DNA of 64,000 nt from Swaminathania salitolerans (GTDB lineage: Bacteria > Pseudomonadota > Alphaproteobacteria > Acetobacterales > Acetobacteraceae). The first letter of the stretch is position 1, and the number at the start of each line of letters is the position of its first letter. The notes under the pieces were generated by a model. That model saw only the letters and a program-made list of their open reading frames with translations, had not been told where the DNA came from and searched no databases. Shown one piece after another: positions 54,560 through 63,610 of the stretch. The translations under genes and the position numbers were made by a program. The stretch covers positions 920,192 to 984,191 of the forward strand of contig NZ_BJVC01000001.1 in the NCBI RefSeq assembly GCF_007988945.1. Direction: 5' to 3'.

Positions 54560-55750
54560 TCAGAGGGACGCTGTCTCACCCCGGCGCATGCGTTCGCTTT
54601 CCGTCTTGAGCTGCCCGCATGCGGCGAGAATGTCGCGTCCGCGCGGCATCCGGATCGGGGAGGCGAAACCGGCATCCATCACGATCGCGGCGAATTTCGC
54701 CAGTTGCTCGCGGGTGGAGGGTCTGAACTCGGAACCGGGCCATGGATTGAAAGGAATGAGATTGACCTTTGCGGGCAGACCGCGGATCAGACGCACGAGC
54801 TCGCGGGCATCGGCTTCGCTGTCGTTGATGCCACGCAGCATGATGTATTCGAAGGTGATGCGACGCGAATTGGAGGCCGCAGGATAACGGCGGCACGCGG
54901 CCATCAGATCCTCGATCGGATATTTCCGGTTGAGCGGCACGATCTTGTCGCGCAAATCGTTGGTGACGGCGTGAAGCGATATGGCGAGATTGACCGCAAG
55001 CTCATCGCCGCAGCGATCCATCATCGGCACGACGCCCGAGGTGGAGAGCGTGATGCGACGTCGTGAAAGAGCGATGCCTTCGCCATCCATCACGATGCGC
55101 ATCGCCTTGGCCACATTGTCGTAATTGTAGAGCGGCTCTCCCATGCCCATCAGCACGATGGTCGAGAGAAGGCGCGGGGTCTCGCCCTTGGGGCTGGGCC
55201 ATTCTCCGTAGGAATCGCGGGCCGCCATGAATTGCGAGACGATTTCTGCCGCGCCGAGATTGCGCACAAGTTTCTGCGTGCCCGTATGGCAGAAGGTGCA
55301 GGACAGGGTACAGCCGACCTGCGACGATATGCAGACCGCACCCCGGTCCTCCCGGCGATCGGGAATATAGACGGTTTCCGCCTCCTGACCGTCGCGGAAG
55401 CGGAACAGGAACTTGCGGGTCTCGTCATTCGATGTCTGTTCGAGCGAGGTCGTCGGCCGTCCCACGACATAATGCTCGGCAAGACGCGCCTGAAGCGGCT
55501 TGGCGATGCTGCTCATTCGCGAGAAATCCGTGGCGCCCTGGTGATAGATCCAGTGCCAGAGCTGCTTCGCCCGGAAAGGCTTCTCTCCGAAGCGCGCCAT
55601 CTCCTCGACGAGTTCCTCGCGCGAAAGTCCGACGAGATCGCGACGCCCGTCGGGAAGAATGGCGGGGGGAGGGGCGAACAGGGCGGATTTGGCCAGGATA
55701 CGCGCGCGTTCCTGTTCGTTAAGATCGGAGGATGCAGAGAGGTCGGACAT
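54560..55750 (-). CDS. rlmN: 23S rRNA/tRNA (adenine-C2)-methyltransferase RlmN
   Basis: This radical-SAM enzyme methylates C2 of A2503 in 23S rRNA and A37 in some tRNAs. The 396 residues carry the radical-SAM triad in CTLSCTFCHTG and the methyl-carrier Cys in the C-terminal IRMPRGRDILAACGQL. GMGEPLYNYDNV and NLAISLHA are further marks. Preceded by tlyA on the same strand (54 bp gap). Confidence 0.95.
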   Translation of the reverse strand: MSDLSASSDLNEQERARILAKSALFAPPPAILPDGRRDLVGLSREELVEEMARFGEKPFRAKQLWHWIYHQGATDFSRMSSIAKPLQARLAEHYVVGRPTTSLEQTSNDETRKFLFRFRDGQEAETVYIPDRREDRGAVCISSQVGCTLSCTFCHTGTQKLVRNLGAAEIVSQFMAARDSYGEWPSPKGETPRLLSTIVLMGMGEPLYNYDNVAKAMRIVMDGEGIALSRRRITLSTSGVVPMMDRCGDELAVNLAISLHAVTNDLRDKIVPLNRKYPIEDLMAACRRYPAASNSRRITFEYIMLRGINDSEADARELVRLIRGLPAKVNLIPFNPWPGSEFRPSTREQLAKFAAIVMDAGFASPIRMPRGRDILAACGQLKTESERMRRGETASL

Positions 55751-55804
55751 GGCGCTGCTCTATCACGGAAGCGCCACGCCCGTGCAAGTAAAACCGCGCG
55801 ACGA

Positions 55805-56545
55805 TCAGTCCGACCGGCGCGCAGCGATCAGGAACTCCCGGTTGCCTTCCGGGCCGGTGATCGGACTCGGCTCGACACCGAGTGTCGTCCAGCCTGGGAG
55901 GGAGTCCCACCATGTCCGGATTTCGGTGCAGACGCGCTCATGGACGAGAGGGTCGCGGACGACCCCTTTCGCGCCTATTTCCGCGCGCCCTGCCTCGAAT
56001 TGCGGCTTGATGAGCGCGATAGCCCAGCCCCCCGGTGCGCAAAGCGCGAGGGCAGCGGGAAGAACGGTGCGAAGTCCGATGAAGCTCGCATCGCAGACGA
56101 CCACAGAGACCGTTTCTGGGATGAGGCTCGAATCGAGCGTCCGGGCATTGGTCTTCTCGAGCACGGCGACACGGGGATCGGACCGGAGTTTCCAGGCGAT
56201 CTGACCGTGACCGACATCGACGGCATAGACGCGTGCGGCGCCATGGCTGAGCAGAACGTCCGTGAAGCCTCCGGTGGAGGCGCCGACGTCGATGGCGGTG
56301 ACGCCTGTCGGGTCGAGGCCGAAAAACGTCAGCGCGTGCGCGAGCTTCAGGCCGCCCCGGGAAACCCAGGGATGATCCTGCCCGCGCAGGTCGAGCGGCG
56401 CCTCATCGGAAAGCATGTCACCCGATTTGGCGATGCGTCGCTCCTTGCTGAAGACCAGACCCGCCATGACGAGCGCCTGAGCGCGGGTCCGGCTTTCGAC
56501 CAGACCGCGCTCGACCAGAAGCACATCGACGCGTTTTTTCGCCAT
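55805..56545 (-). CDS. tlyA: TlyA-family rRNA methyltransferase (S4 + FtsJ domains)
   Basis: 246 residues: an N-terminal S4 RNA-binding domain (RVDVLLVERGLVESRTRAQAL) and an FtsJ-like methyltransferase (VTAIDVGASTGGFTDVLL, ALIKPQFEAGRAEIG). Mycobacterial TlyA 2'-O-methylates 16S and 23S rRNA; the activity here is inferred. ATG overlaps the dxs stop by one base (TGATG), part of the xseB-ispA-dxs-tlyA cluster conserved in Alphaproteobacteria. Confidence 0.92.
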   Translation of the reverse strand: MAKKRVDVLLVERGLVESRTRAQALVMAGLVFSKERRIAKSGDMLSDEAPLDLRGQDHPWVSRGGLKLAHALTFFGLDPTGVTAIDVGASTGGFTDVLLSHGAARVYAVDVGHGQIAWKLRSDPRVAVLEKTNARTLDSSLIPETVSVVVCDASFIGLRTVLPAALALCAPGGWAIALIKPQFEAGRAEIGAKGVVRDPLVHERVCTEIRTWWDSLPGWTTLGVEPSPITGPEGNREFLIAARRSD

Positions 56546-58539
56546 CAGGCAGTCTGCTGGCCTGCCTGGGCACCGAGCGCAGCCTGTGCCGTCGCCACGA
56601 TCTGCGGGGCGTTCAGTCCGGCTTCGTCGTACTGAACGTCGGGCAGATTGTGATCGATATAGCAGTCGGGCAGTGCCATCGGGCGGAACTTCACGCTGTC
56701 GAGCAGCGCCGTCTCGGCGAGATGACGAATGACCTGCGTGCTGAAACCGCCCGCAGCGCCTTCCTCGATCGTGATGAAAACCTCATGCTCGCGGGCCAGC
56801 TTCTCGATCAGAGCGGTATCGACAGGCTTGGCGAAACGCGCATCGGCGACCGTGACGGCGATACCCTGCGCGGCAAGATGATCGGCTGCCTTGAGCGATT
56901 CCGTCAGCCGGGTCCCGAGTGAGAGAATGGCGACGCCGGATCTGGTGCCTGGCTGCCTTGCGGCCTCACGCACGATACGCCCGCGACCGATTTCGAGGAT
57001 TTCGCCCTTCTCGGGCAGATCGAGCCCCGTGCCGCTGCCTCGCGGATAACGGAAGGCGATCGGTCCGCTGTCGTGAACGCAGGCGGTTGCCGTCATATGC
57101 GTCAGCTCGACCTCGTCGCTCGGCGCCATCACGACCATGTTCGGCAGGCAGCACAGATAGTTCAGATCGAACGATCCTGCATGGGTCGCACCGTCCGCAC
57201 CGACCAGTCCCGCACGGTCGATGGCAAAGCGCACGGGCAGGTTCTGCAGATCCACGTCATGCACGACCTGATCGTAGGCGCGCTGCAGGAAGGTGGAATA
57301 GATGGCGCAGAAGGGGCGCAGCCCCTCGGAGGCCATGCCGGCCGCGAATGTCACGGCGTGCTGCTCGGCAATCCCGACATCGAAGAAACGGCCGGGATAT
57401 TTCGCCGCGAACTTGTCGAGCCCGGTTCCGGAGGGCATGGCCGCCGTGACTGCCGTGATGCGCTCGTCGCCTTCAGCGTGACGCAGCAGTTCGCGCGCCA
57501 TGACGGAGGTGTAGCTCGGCGGTCCGGCAGGGGCCTTCTTCTGCTCGCCGGTAATCACGTTGAACTTGCTCACCGCGTGATATTTATCCCCGGCGGATTC
57601 CGCGGGTTTGTAACCGCGGCCCTTCTCGGTGATGACATGCAGCAGCACCGGACCTTCGTCGGAATCCCTCAGATTGCGCAGGATCGGCACGAGCTGGTTC
57701 ATGTCGTGACCATCGACGGGTCCGACATAATAGAAGCCCAGCTCCTCGAACAGCGTGCCGCCGGTGATGAGGCCGCGGGTCAGTTCATCGGCGCGTTTTG
57801 CCGTACGTTCGAGACTCGCGGGGAGTCGCTTGGCCAGCTTGCCCGCGAGATCGCGCAGGCTGAGAAACTTGCGCGACGTCATCAGGCGGGAGAGATAATT
57901 CGACATCGAGCCGACAGGCGGCGCGATCGACATCTCGTTATCGTTCAGAATGACGATGAGTCGCTTGGCGCCGGGGCCGGCCACCGCAGCATTGTTCATT
58001 GCCTCATAGGCCATCCCTGCCGAGATCGAGCCGTCGCCGATCACTGCAATGACATTGCGCTCCTCGTAGGAGGGGTCGTCATTCGCCCGGAGATGATGGG
58101 CCACGGCCATGCCCAGACCGGCGGAAATGGAGGTCGAGGAATGCGCCGCGCCGAAGGGGTCGTATTCGCTTTCCGACCGGCGCGTGAAGCCCGAAAGCCC
58201 CTCTGGCTGACGGAGCGTGCGAATGCGCTCACGACGACCGGTCAGGATCTTGTGCGGATAGGCCTGGTGGCCGACATCCCAGATGATCCGGTCGTCGGGC
58301 GTGTTGAACACGGCATGCATGGCGACGGTCAGCTCGACCACGCCCAGGGAGGCACCGAGATGACCGCCGGTCGTCGAGACGGCATCGACCGTTTCGGAAC
58401 GCAGTTCCTCGGCGAGCTGCCGGAGCTGCTCGGCCGAGAAATTGCGCAGATCGGCAGGGACGCGCACCCGGTCGAGATTCGGGAAACGACCCATCGTCGG
58501 AATGGAAGATGCGGAGTTCGGCTTGCTGGTATCGCTCAT
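56545..58539 (-). CDS. dxs: 1-deoxy-D-xylulose-5-phosphate synthase
   Basis: This thiamine-diphosphate enzyme starts the MEP isoprenoid pathway from pyruvate and glyceraldehyde-3-phosphate. 664 residues with [17 protein letters not shown], the TPP motif [36 protein letters not shown], and the [15 protein letters not shown] catalytic segment. The upstream gene is ispA (4 bp gap), the downstream tlyA overlaps by one base. Its product feeds both IspA here and the polyprenyl synthase at 17.5 kb. Confidence 0.97.
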   Translation of the reverse strand: MSDTSKPNSASSIPTMGRFPNLDRVRVPADLRNFSAEQLRQLAEELRSETVDAVSTTGGHLGASLGVVELTVAMHAVFNTPDDRIIWDVGHQAYPHKILTGRRERIRTLRQPEGLSGFTRRSESEYDPFGAAHSSTSISAGLGMAVAHHLRANDDPSYEERNVIAVIGDGSISAGMAYEAMNNAAVAGPGAKRLIVILNDNEMSIAPPVGSMSNYLSRLMTSRKFLSLRDLAGKLAKRLPASLERTAKRADELTRGLITGGTLFEELGFYYVGPVDGHDMNQLVPILRNLRDSDEGPVLLHVITEKGRGYKPAESAGDKYHAVSKFNVITGEQKKAPAGPPSYTSVMARELLRHAEGDERITAVTAAMPSGTGLDKFAAKYPGRFFDVGIAEQHAVTFAAGMASEGLRPFCAIYSTFLQRAYDQVVHDVDLQNLPVRFAIDRAGLVGADGATHAGSFDLNYLCCLPNMVVMAPSDEVELTHMTATACVHDSGPIAFRYPRGSGTGLDLPEKGEILEIGRGRIVREAARQPGTRSGVAILSLGTRLTESLKAADHLAAQGIAVTVADARFAKPVDTALIEKLAREHEVFITIEEGAAGGFSTQVIRHLAETALLDSVKFRPMALPDCYIDHNLPDVQYDEAGLNAPQIVATAQAALGAQAGQQTA

Positions 58540-58543
58540 TTTC

Positions 58544-59464
58544 TCAATTCCTGCGCTCGACGATGTATTGTGCCAGGGCTCTGAGCGCGGCTGCTTCGGT
58601 CCCGAACGATGTCAGGGCCTGTGTGGCTTGCTGGGAGAGGCGATGCGCTTCCTCGCGGGCACCGTCGATTCCGAGCAGGGAAACGTAAGTGGACTTGCCC
58701 GATGCCTCGTCCTTGCCGGCGGTCTTGCCGAGTTCCTCGGCGCTGGCCGTCGCATCGAGCACGTCATCGGCAACCTGGAATGCGGTTCCGATATCGCGTC
58801 CATAGGCGATGATGGCATCACGCTGGGCCGTATCCGCGCCACCGAGAATGGCACCGGCTTCGGCCGAATAACGGATGAGAGCGCCTGTCTTCATGGCATG
58901 GAGACGCTTCACCTGATCCAGAGGCAGGGATTTGCCCTCGCCCCTGATATCGACGACCTGACCGCCGACCATTCCGGCGGCACCGGAAGCGACGGCCAAT
59001 GCGGTGACAAGATCGATCCGGATCCGTGCATCCTCATGCGTCGCACGATCCGCAAGGATTTCGAACGCGCGCGTCTGCAGGGCGTCACCGGCGAGGATCG
59101 CTATGGCCTCGTCGAATTTGCGGTGTGTCGAGGGCTGGCCACGGCGGAGATCGTCGTCATCCATGGCTGGCAGATCGTCATGCACGAGGCTGTAGGCATG
59201 AAGCATTTCGACCGAGGCGGCCACACGCAGCGCCGCATTCCGGTCCGCTCCGAAGATCCGGGCGATCTCCGTAACCAGATAACCCCGGAGTCTCTTGCCG
59301 CCGCCCAGCGCCGCATAGCGCATCGCCTCGATCAGGATCGATTCGTCGCCTTCGGCCGGAGGCAGCAGGCGGTCGATGGTCGCTTCGATGTCCCGCGCGG
59401 CCTGGCCGAGCGATTCCGTCAGAATCTCCCGGGGCGACGGGGGGGAAGATGGGGTTATGGTCAT
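58544..59464 (-). CDS. ispA: Farnesyl/geranyl diphosphate synthase IspA
   Basis: It condenses IPP and DMAPP into the short-chain prenyl diphosphate used for ubiquinone and undecaprenyl carriers. 306 residues with the bacterial first Asp-rich motif in [13 protein letters not shown] (DDx4D form) and second in [12 protein letters not shown]. Overlaps the xseB stop (ATGA) and is followed by dxs after 4 bp. Confidence 0.95.
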   Translation of the reverse strand: MTITPSSPPSPREILTESLGQAARDIEATIDRLLPPAEGDESILIEAMRYAALGGGKRLRGYLVTEIARIFGADRNAALRVAASVEMLHAYSLVHDDLPAMDDDDLRRGQPSTHRKFDEAIAILAGDALQTRAFEILADRATHEDARIRIDLVTALAVASGAAGMVGGQVVDIRGEGKSLPLDQVKRLHAMKTGALIRYSAEAGAILGGADTAQRDAIIAYGRDIGTAFQVADDVLDATASAEELGKTAGKDEASGKSTYVSLLGIDGAREEAHRLSQQATQALTSFGTEAAALRALAQYIVERRN

Positions 59465-59721
59465 TGGGCAGTTCCGCCAGTCGGCTCGTCGAATTCGGAA
59501 AGTGGAGCGACGTCCACGGTGCCGTCACGCTGGGTGATGGCCCGGACACGCATCTCGGCTTCCGAAAGCTTGGTTTCGCAATGGCGTCGCAGGGCTGCGC
59601 CGCGTTCATAGGCACTGATCGCATCCTCGAGTTTCATCTGACCGCTCTCGAGACCGCGGACGATCCGGTCGAGCTCCGCCAGAGCATCCTCGAAAGAAAG
59701 CTTTGATAGCTGTGCGTCCAT
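59461..59721 (-). CDS. xseB: Exonuclease VII small subunit XseB
   Basis: The small subunit of the ssDNA exonuclease VII. 86 residues with the family's LSFEDALAELDRIVRGLESG helix, GQMKLEDAISAYERGAAL and LSEAEMRV. XseA is not in the window. An in-frame ATG at 59769 would add 16 residues; ATG 59721 gives the usual size. The stop overlaps the ispA start (ATGA). Confidence 0.93.
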   Translation of the reverse strand: MDAQLSKLSFEDALAELDRIVRGLESGQMKLEDAISAYERGAALRRHCETKLSEAEMRVRAITQRDGTVDVAPLSEFDEPTGGTAQ

Positions 59722-59842
59722 AAAATAAGTGCCGCCCCGCTTCGCTGTTTCATAAGGATTGCCGTCCATCCGACGGCATGATGGGGAGGAGGGATACCCT
59801 GTCGGGAACCAATCTCCAAGCCCATCAGATTGCAGAGTATGA

Positions 59843-60112
59843 TTATTCGGCGACAGAAGACGACACAGTTGTGTCCGATTTGCGACGGATAACGAAGGAG
59901 AGCGTCTCTCCCTCCTCCGAAAAAGCGACGAGCGCGTGGCCCGTTTCACGGCAGAAAGACTGGAAATCCGCAACGCTGGCCCTGTCGGTCGCGAGAACGC
60001 GCAGCCTCGCGCCCGGGGGAAGGCCGCGCAGGCTGCGATGCGCGCGCAACACGGGGAGGGGACATGCGAGTCCCCGGACGTCGAGCAGGGTTTCTGGAGG
60101 CGCGGGAGTCAT
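59843..60112 (-). CDS. TusA-like sulfurtransferase
   Basis: 89 residues of the SirA/TusA fold, with the sulfur-carrying Cys in LDVRGLACPLPVLRA. TusA members relay persulfide sulfur in tRNA thiolation and other pathways; which one is unclear without TusBCDE nearby. It is the first gene of the minus-strand run, 121 bp before xseB, so it may or may not share its transcript. Divergent from the sugar kinase gene. Confidence 0.9.
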   Translation of the reverse strand: MTPAPPETLLDVRGLACPLPVLRAHRSLRGLPPGARLRVLATDRASVADFQSFCRETGHALVAFSEEGETLSFVIRRKSDTTVSSSVAE

Positions 60113-60242
60113 CGCAGCATTATGCGTCCGCTACGACCTGCGTTTCAAGTTCTGCCGCAGTTTCGTCGTAACGTCTTTACTCGGACCGCTTTCGTCCGCA
60201 ACATGCGCACCCTTCGTAAAAGCAACATCAGTAAGGCAAGAG

Positions 60243-61178
60243 ATGGCTGACTATCGCCTCGGCATCGATTTCGGTGGTACCAAGATCGAAATCGCGGTCC
60301 TCGATCGCGATGGCGATCTGAAACTGCGCGAACGCGTGCCCAATCCCGGGATCTACGATGACGCGGTGCTTGCGGTGCGCGATCTCGTCGCGAGCGTCGA
60401 TCGGAGGCTGGGCAGTGCGCCAGCCCATCGCGCCGCCCCGGGGCAGAGCACTTCGACGCTCGGGATCGGCATACCCGGATCGATCTCGCCGGAAACCGGT
60501 CTGATCAAGAACGCCAACGCGACCTGGCTCAACAACCAGCCCTTCGGCATCGATCTCGATCGCGCGCTGGACCGCTCGGTGCGCGTCGAGAACGATGCCA
60601 ACTGCTTCGCCCTTTCGGAAGCGGCCGACGGTGCCGGTGCCGGTGCGAGCACGGTATTCGGCATCATCATCGGTACCGGCATGGGGGCCGGAATCGTGGT
60701 CAATGGCAAGGTGATCGGCGGTCGCCACAGCATTGCCGGGGAGTGGGGGCATACGCCGCTGCCCTGGACGCGCCTCGAGGAGTTCCCGCTACCCAAGTGT
60801 TTCTGCGGCAATGAGGGATGTCTCGAGCGCTACCTGTGCGGGCCGGAGCTCGCCAAGGACTGGAAAGGTGTGGGACATCATCATACCGCCGGCATCGAGG
60901 AGGCTGCGGCCAATGGCGATCTCGCGGCAATCGGCGCGCTCGATCGCTATATGGACCGCTTCTCCAGAGCCTGCGCCATGGCCATCAATTTCCTCGATCC
61001 GGACGTGATCGTTCTTGGCGGCGGCGTGTCCAATCTGCAGAGCATCTACGAGCGCGTGCCGCCTCTTCTCGCGCGGCACGTCATCACGCCCAGCTGCACG
61101 ACGCCGATCGTGCGGAACAAGCATGGCGACAGTTCAGGCGTGAGAGGCGCAGCCTGGCTCTGGGACGTTTCGGAATAA
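60243..61178 (+). CDS. ROK-family sugar kinase (fructokinase-like)
   Basis: 311 residues. The ATP-phosphate loop is in LGIDFGGTKIEIAVL, the substrate region in NDANCFALSEA, and the ROK zinc site in CFCGNEGCLERYLCGP, with GGGVSN near the end. This pattern matches bacterial fructokinases of the Mak/ScrK ROK type; glucose or other hexose is possible. AAGG lies upstream of ATG 60243. A trio of 8-bp repeats follows the stop. Confidence 0.9.
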   Translation: MADYRLGIDFGGTKIEIAVLDRDGDLKLRERVPNPGIYDDAVLAVRDLVASVDRRLGSAPAHRAAPGQSTSTLGIGIPGSISPETGLIKNANATWLNNQPFGIDLDRALDRSVRVENDANCFALSEAADGAGAGASTVFGIIIGTGMGAGIVVNGKVIGGRHSIAGEWGHTPLPWTRLEEFPLPKCFCGNEGCLERYLCGPELAKDWKGVGHHHTAGIEEAAANGDLAAIGALDRYMDRFSRACAMAINFLDPDVIVLGGGVSNLQSIYERVPPLLARHVITPSCTTPIVRNKHGDSSGVRGAAWLWDVSE

Positions 61179-61185
61179 AACGCTT

Positions 61186-61209
61186 CTGCCCGTCTGCCCG
61201 TCTGCCCTC
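61186..61209 (+). repeat. 8-bp tandem repeat, 3 copies, directly behind the sugar kinase stop
   Basis: CTGCCCGT, CTGCCCGT and CTGCCCTC stand head to tail, beginning 8 bp after the TAA. Noncoding, between convergent genes. Confidence 0.8.
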
Positions 61210-61402
61210 CCGCATCACGGAAAAGCCTGGCTCTCCACGATAAAGGAGGCGCAGACCGGGCCATAGCGGAAGGCGAGGGCGCCGATCCGGTCCGGTCTGC
61301 CTCCGCCCGGACTCCGACGGGTGCGAATCACGCGGGGCCGCTGAAGGTCCCTGCGCCACCCCGGCAGGGATGCGAAGCTGTTTTCCGGCAAAGGGTGCTG
61401 AG

Positions 61403-62215
61403 CTACGCCTCCGGGGAGGGGCGCGCAGCGAGGCGCTCGGGCCGGAACCCCGTGGCGACAACGTAGAGTTCGCTCGATTCCTTTCGCGATGCCGGTGGCT
61501 TGACATGGCGCACCGTCGAAAAGGCGAGCTTCATCGGCTCGAGCATCTGGCGCTCCGACCCGCCCTGAAACACTTTCGCGACGAATCCGCCGCCCACTGC
61601 GAGAACCTGCATGGCGAAATCGAGTGCGCCCTCAGCAAGTCCCATGATCCGGAGATGATCCGTCGGGGCATGGCCGGTCGTGTTCGGCGCCATGTCGGAG
61701 AGAACGAGATCGGCGGGACCGCCGAGCAGCGCCATCAGCCGCGCGGGGAGCGCCGGATCGGTGAAATCCCCCTCGATGATCGTGGCCCCGCCGACCGGAT
61801 CGACCGGCAGGAGATCCACGCCCACCACTGCGGCGGCTCCACGTTTGACTGCCACCTGGGTCCAGCCTCCGGGCGCCGCGCCCAGATCGATGACCTTCAT
61901 CCCCGGCTTGATGAGCGAAAGACGATCGTCGATCTCGATCAGCTTGAAGGCCGCCCGCGAGCGCCATCCCTGTTTGCGTGCCGCAGCAACATACGGATCG
62001 TTGAGCTGGCGGTTCAGCCAGCGCTGCTGCGCGGTCGAGCGGCCTCGCGCCGTCTTGAGCATGACAGTCTTGTTTCTTGCCGTCTGGACCGCACCGCCGT
62101 CGAGCGTTGCATCGGCCGCGCCGGGAGAAGACGAACTTTTCAGTGCCTTGCCGGGAACGCGTTGCTCCCGGGATCCGGGGCTGCCGCCGCCCGTTTTGTC
62201 TCGTTTCCTTGTCAT
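61403..62215 (-). CDS. rlmE: 23S rRNA (uridine-2552-2'-O)-methyltransferase RlmE
   Basis: RlmE methylates U2552 in the 50S A-loop. 270 residues with a basic, Ser/Gly-rich N-terminal tail, then SAAFKLIEIDD-type core (RAAFKLIEIDDRL), the SAM loop in VIDLGAAPGGWTQVA, DMAPNTTGH, and the catalytic Lys in FVAKVFQGG. A start at ATG 62215 lies 5 bp after the ppx stop. The N-terminal tail is longer than in E. coli RlmE. Confidence 0.93.
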   Translation of the reverse strand: MTRKRDKTGGGSPGSREQRVPGKALKSSSSPGAADATLDGGAVQTARNKTVMLKTARGRSTAQQRWLNRQLNDPYVAAARKQGWRSRAAFKLIEIDDRLSLIKPGMKVIDLGAAPGGWTQVAVKRGAAAVVGVDLLPVDPVGGATIIEGDFTDPALPARLMALLGGPADLVLSDMAPNTTGHAPTDHLRIMGLAEGALDFAMQVLAVGGGFVAKVFQGGSERQMLEPMKLAFSTVRHVKPPASRKESSELYVVATGFRPERLAARPSPEA

Positions 62216-62220
62216 TCGCG

Positions 62221-63345
62221 TCACATAGAGGAAGAATGGGTCGCGTGGCCACGGGAATCCGCAGCGCGTCTTTCGAGCCGGGGCTTTCGGGAAGGGGCGT
62301 GACGCCTCTGCCATGGATCGCGCGCGTGCGCGGCCATGCGGGCGACCATGCCGTCCCTCAGGCCGCGATCGGCGACGATGAGACTATCGACCGGCCATAC
62401 GCGATGGATTGCCTCGAATATCGCACAGCCGGGCAGCATGAAATGGCGTCGCTCCTGCGACAGCCCGACAGGTGAGGGGGCGCCCGTGTCGTGGGCGTGG
62501 CGGATCGCCTCGACCGCCTTGTGTGCCGAGTCAGCAGAGAGTGTGAAGCCGTCCACGGCGTGACGGCTGTAGCGGGTCAGCCTCTGTGCGATACTGGCGA
62601 GCGTGGTCACGGTCCCGCTCGTGCCGAGCATCTGAACGGAACCGTTTCGTATTTCCTTGCCGATCTGATGCACGGCCTCGAATGCATGGAGTGGCTCCTG
62701 AACCATGGTCACCATGGACTCGAAGCTGCTTCGTCCGGTCGTGGCGTCTCCTCCGCGCCCGGAGTCGTCATGTCGGGTGCGCGCGGAAATCTCTGCAAGG
62801 GTGACCACGCCGAACGGCAGGCTGACGAGACTGACTACCTCATGCGTCTCGTTCGCAGGGTTCAGGCGGAGCCAGGCAATTTCGGTCGATCCTCCCCCGA
62901 TGTCGAAAACAATGGCGCGTCGGACAGGGCCTTGCCCGCCTCTGAGAAGCGGACGGCATCCCTCTACCGCCAGTTCGACCTCTTCGCGCGGCGAAATGAT
63001 CTCGAGTTCGAGGCCAGTCTCCCGCCGAACGCGTGAGAGGAATGCGGCGCTGTTCCTTGCGCGCCGACAGGCTTCGGTCGCAACCGCACGCAGCTCGAGC
63101 CCGGGCAGGCCGTGAAGGCGCTCAGCATAGGAATGGAGCGTGCGCAGCGTTCTCTCCATGGCCGGCGCGCCGAGCTCGCCTGTCTCCACAAGCCCTTCGC
63201 CGAGGCAGACCATGCGGTTCTGTCGATCGAAAACATGAATGCCCTGAGCGGTGCGCCGCGCGATCATGAGGCGGCAATTATTCGTTCCCAGATCCAGAGC
63301 GGCATAGTGTCGCGGGTGAACGACCTCGTTTCGGCTGTAGCCCAT
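62221..63345 (-). CDS. ppx: Exopolyphosphatase / pppGpp phosphohydrolase (Ppx/GppA)
   Basis: 374 residues of the actin-like ASKHA fold: phosphate-1 loop AALDLGTNNCRLMIA, VATEACRRA, phosphate-2 loop IVFDIGGGSTEIAWL, and MLGTSGTVTTLASIA. It degrades polyphosphate or pppGpp; which one cannot be said. A Arg/Gly-rich stretch sits near residue 200 and the C terminus ends in a basic tail after the catalytic domain. Precedes rlmE in one likely transcript. Confidence 0.9.
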   Translation of the reverse strand: MGYSRNEVVHPRHYAALDLGTNNCRLMIARRTAQGIHVFDRQNRMVCLGEGLVETGELGAPAMERTLRTLHSYAERLHGLPGLELRAVATEACRRARNSAAFLSRVRRETGLELEIISPREEVELAVEGCRPLLRGGQGPVRRAIVFDIGGGSTEIAWLRLNPANETHEVVSLVSLPFGVVTLAEISARTRHDDSGRGGDATTGRSSFESMVTMVQEPLHAFEAVHQIGKEIRNGSVQMLGTSGTVTTLASIAQRLTRYSRHAVDGFTLSADSAHKAVEAIRHAHDTGAPSPVGLSQERRHFMLPGCAIFEAIHRVWPVDSLIVADRGLRDGMVARMAAHARDPWQRRHAPSRKPRLERRAADSRGHATHSSSM

Positions 63346-63470
63346 GGACGTCCTCCCTGCAGTTATGGAAACTCTATCGTTTCAGCAATGTGATGGTGCA
63401 TTCCGGACACGGCAAGTTTTTTCCGCAGGCCGCATATGTCGGCCCAGGCAAAAAAAGACGAAAACGGGGG

Positions 63471-63499
63471 TTGCGGCGCCGTGGGGCGGGTGCTATCTG
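63471..63499 (+). promoter_or_regulatory. Promoter of tRNA-Gln
   Basis: TTGCGG (63471-63476) and TATCTG (63494-63499) are 17 bp apart, with initiation expected near 63506, some 30 bp before the tRNA. Typical form of strong alphaproteobacterial tRNA promoters, though only consensus-like. Confidence 0.5.
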
Positions 63500-63536
63500 A
63501 CCGCCACCGCAAGGCAAACGGCATCAGCCGAACTGC

Positions 63537-63610
63537 TGGGGGATAGTTTAGCGGTAGAACTACCGGCTCTGACCCGGTCAGCCCTGGTTCGAATCCAGGT
63601 CCCCCAGCCA
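63537..63610 (+). tRNA. tRNA-Gln (anticodon CUG)
   Basis: All arms fold: acceptor TGGGGGA with TCCCCCA, D arm GTTT/GAAC, anticodon stem ACCGG/CCGGT, loop CTCTGAC with anticodon CTG at 63569-63571, T arm CCTGG-TTCGAAT-CCAGG, discriminator G and encoded CCA (63608-63610). The weak U1-A72 pair is a known identity feature of tRNA-Gln. Confidence 0.97.

Noticed and set aside
56545..58700. Thiamine (TPP) riboswitch ahead of dxs
   Set aside because: dxs starts 4 bp after ispA, leaving no room for a leader; none seen.
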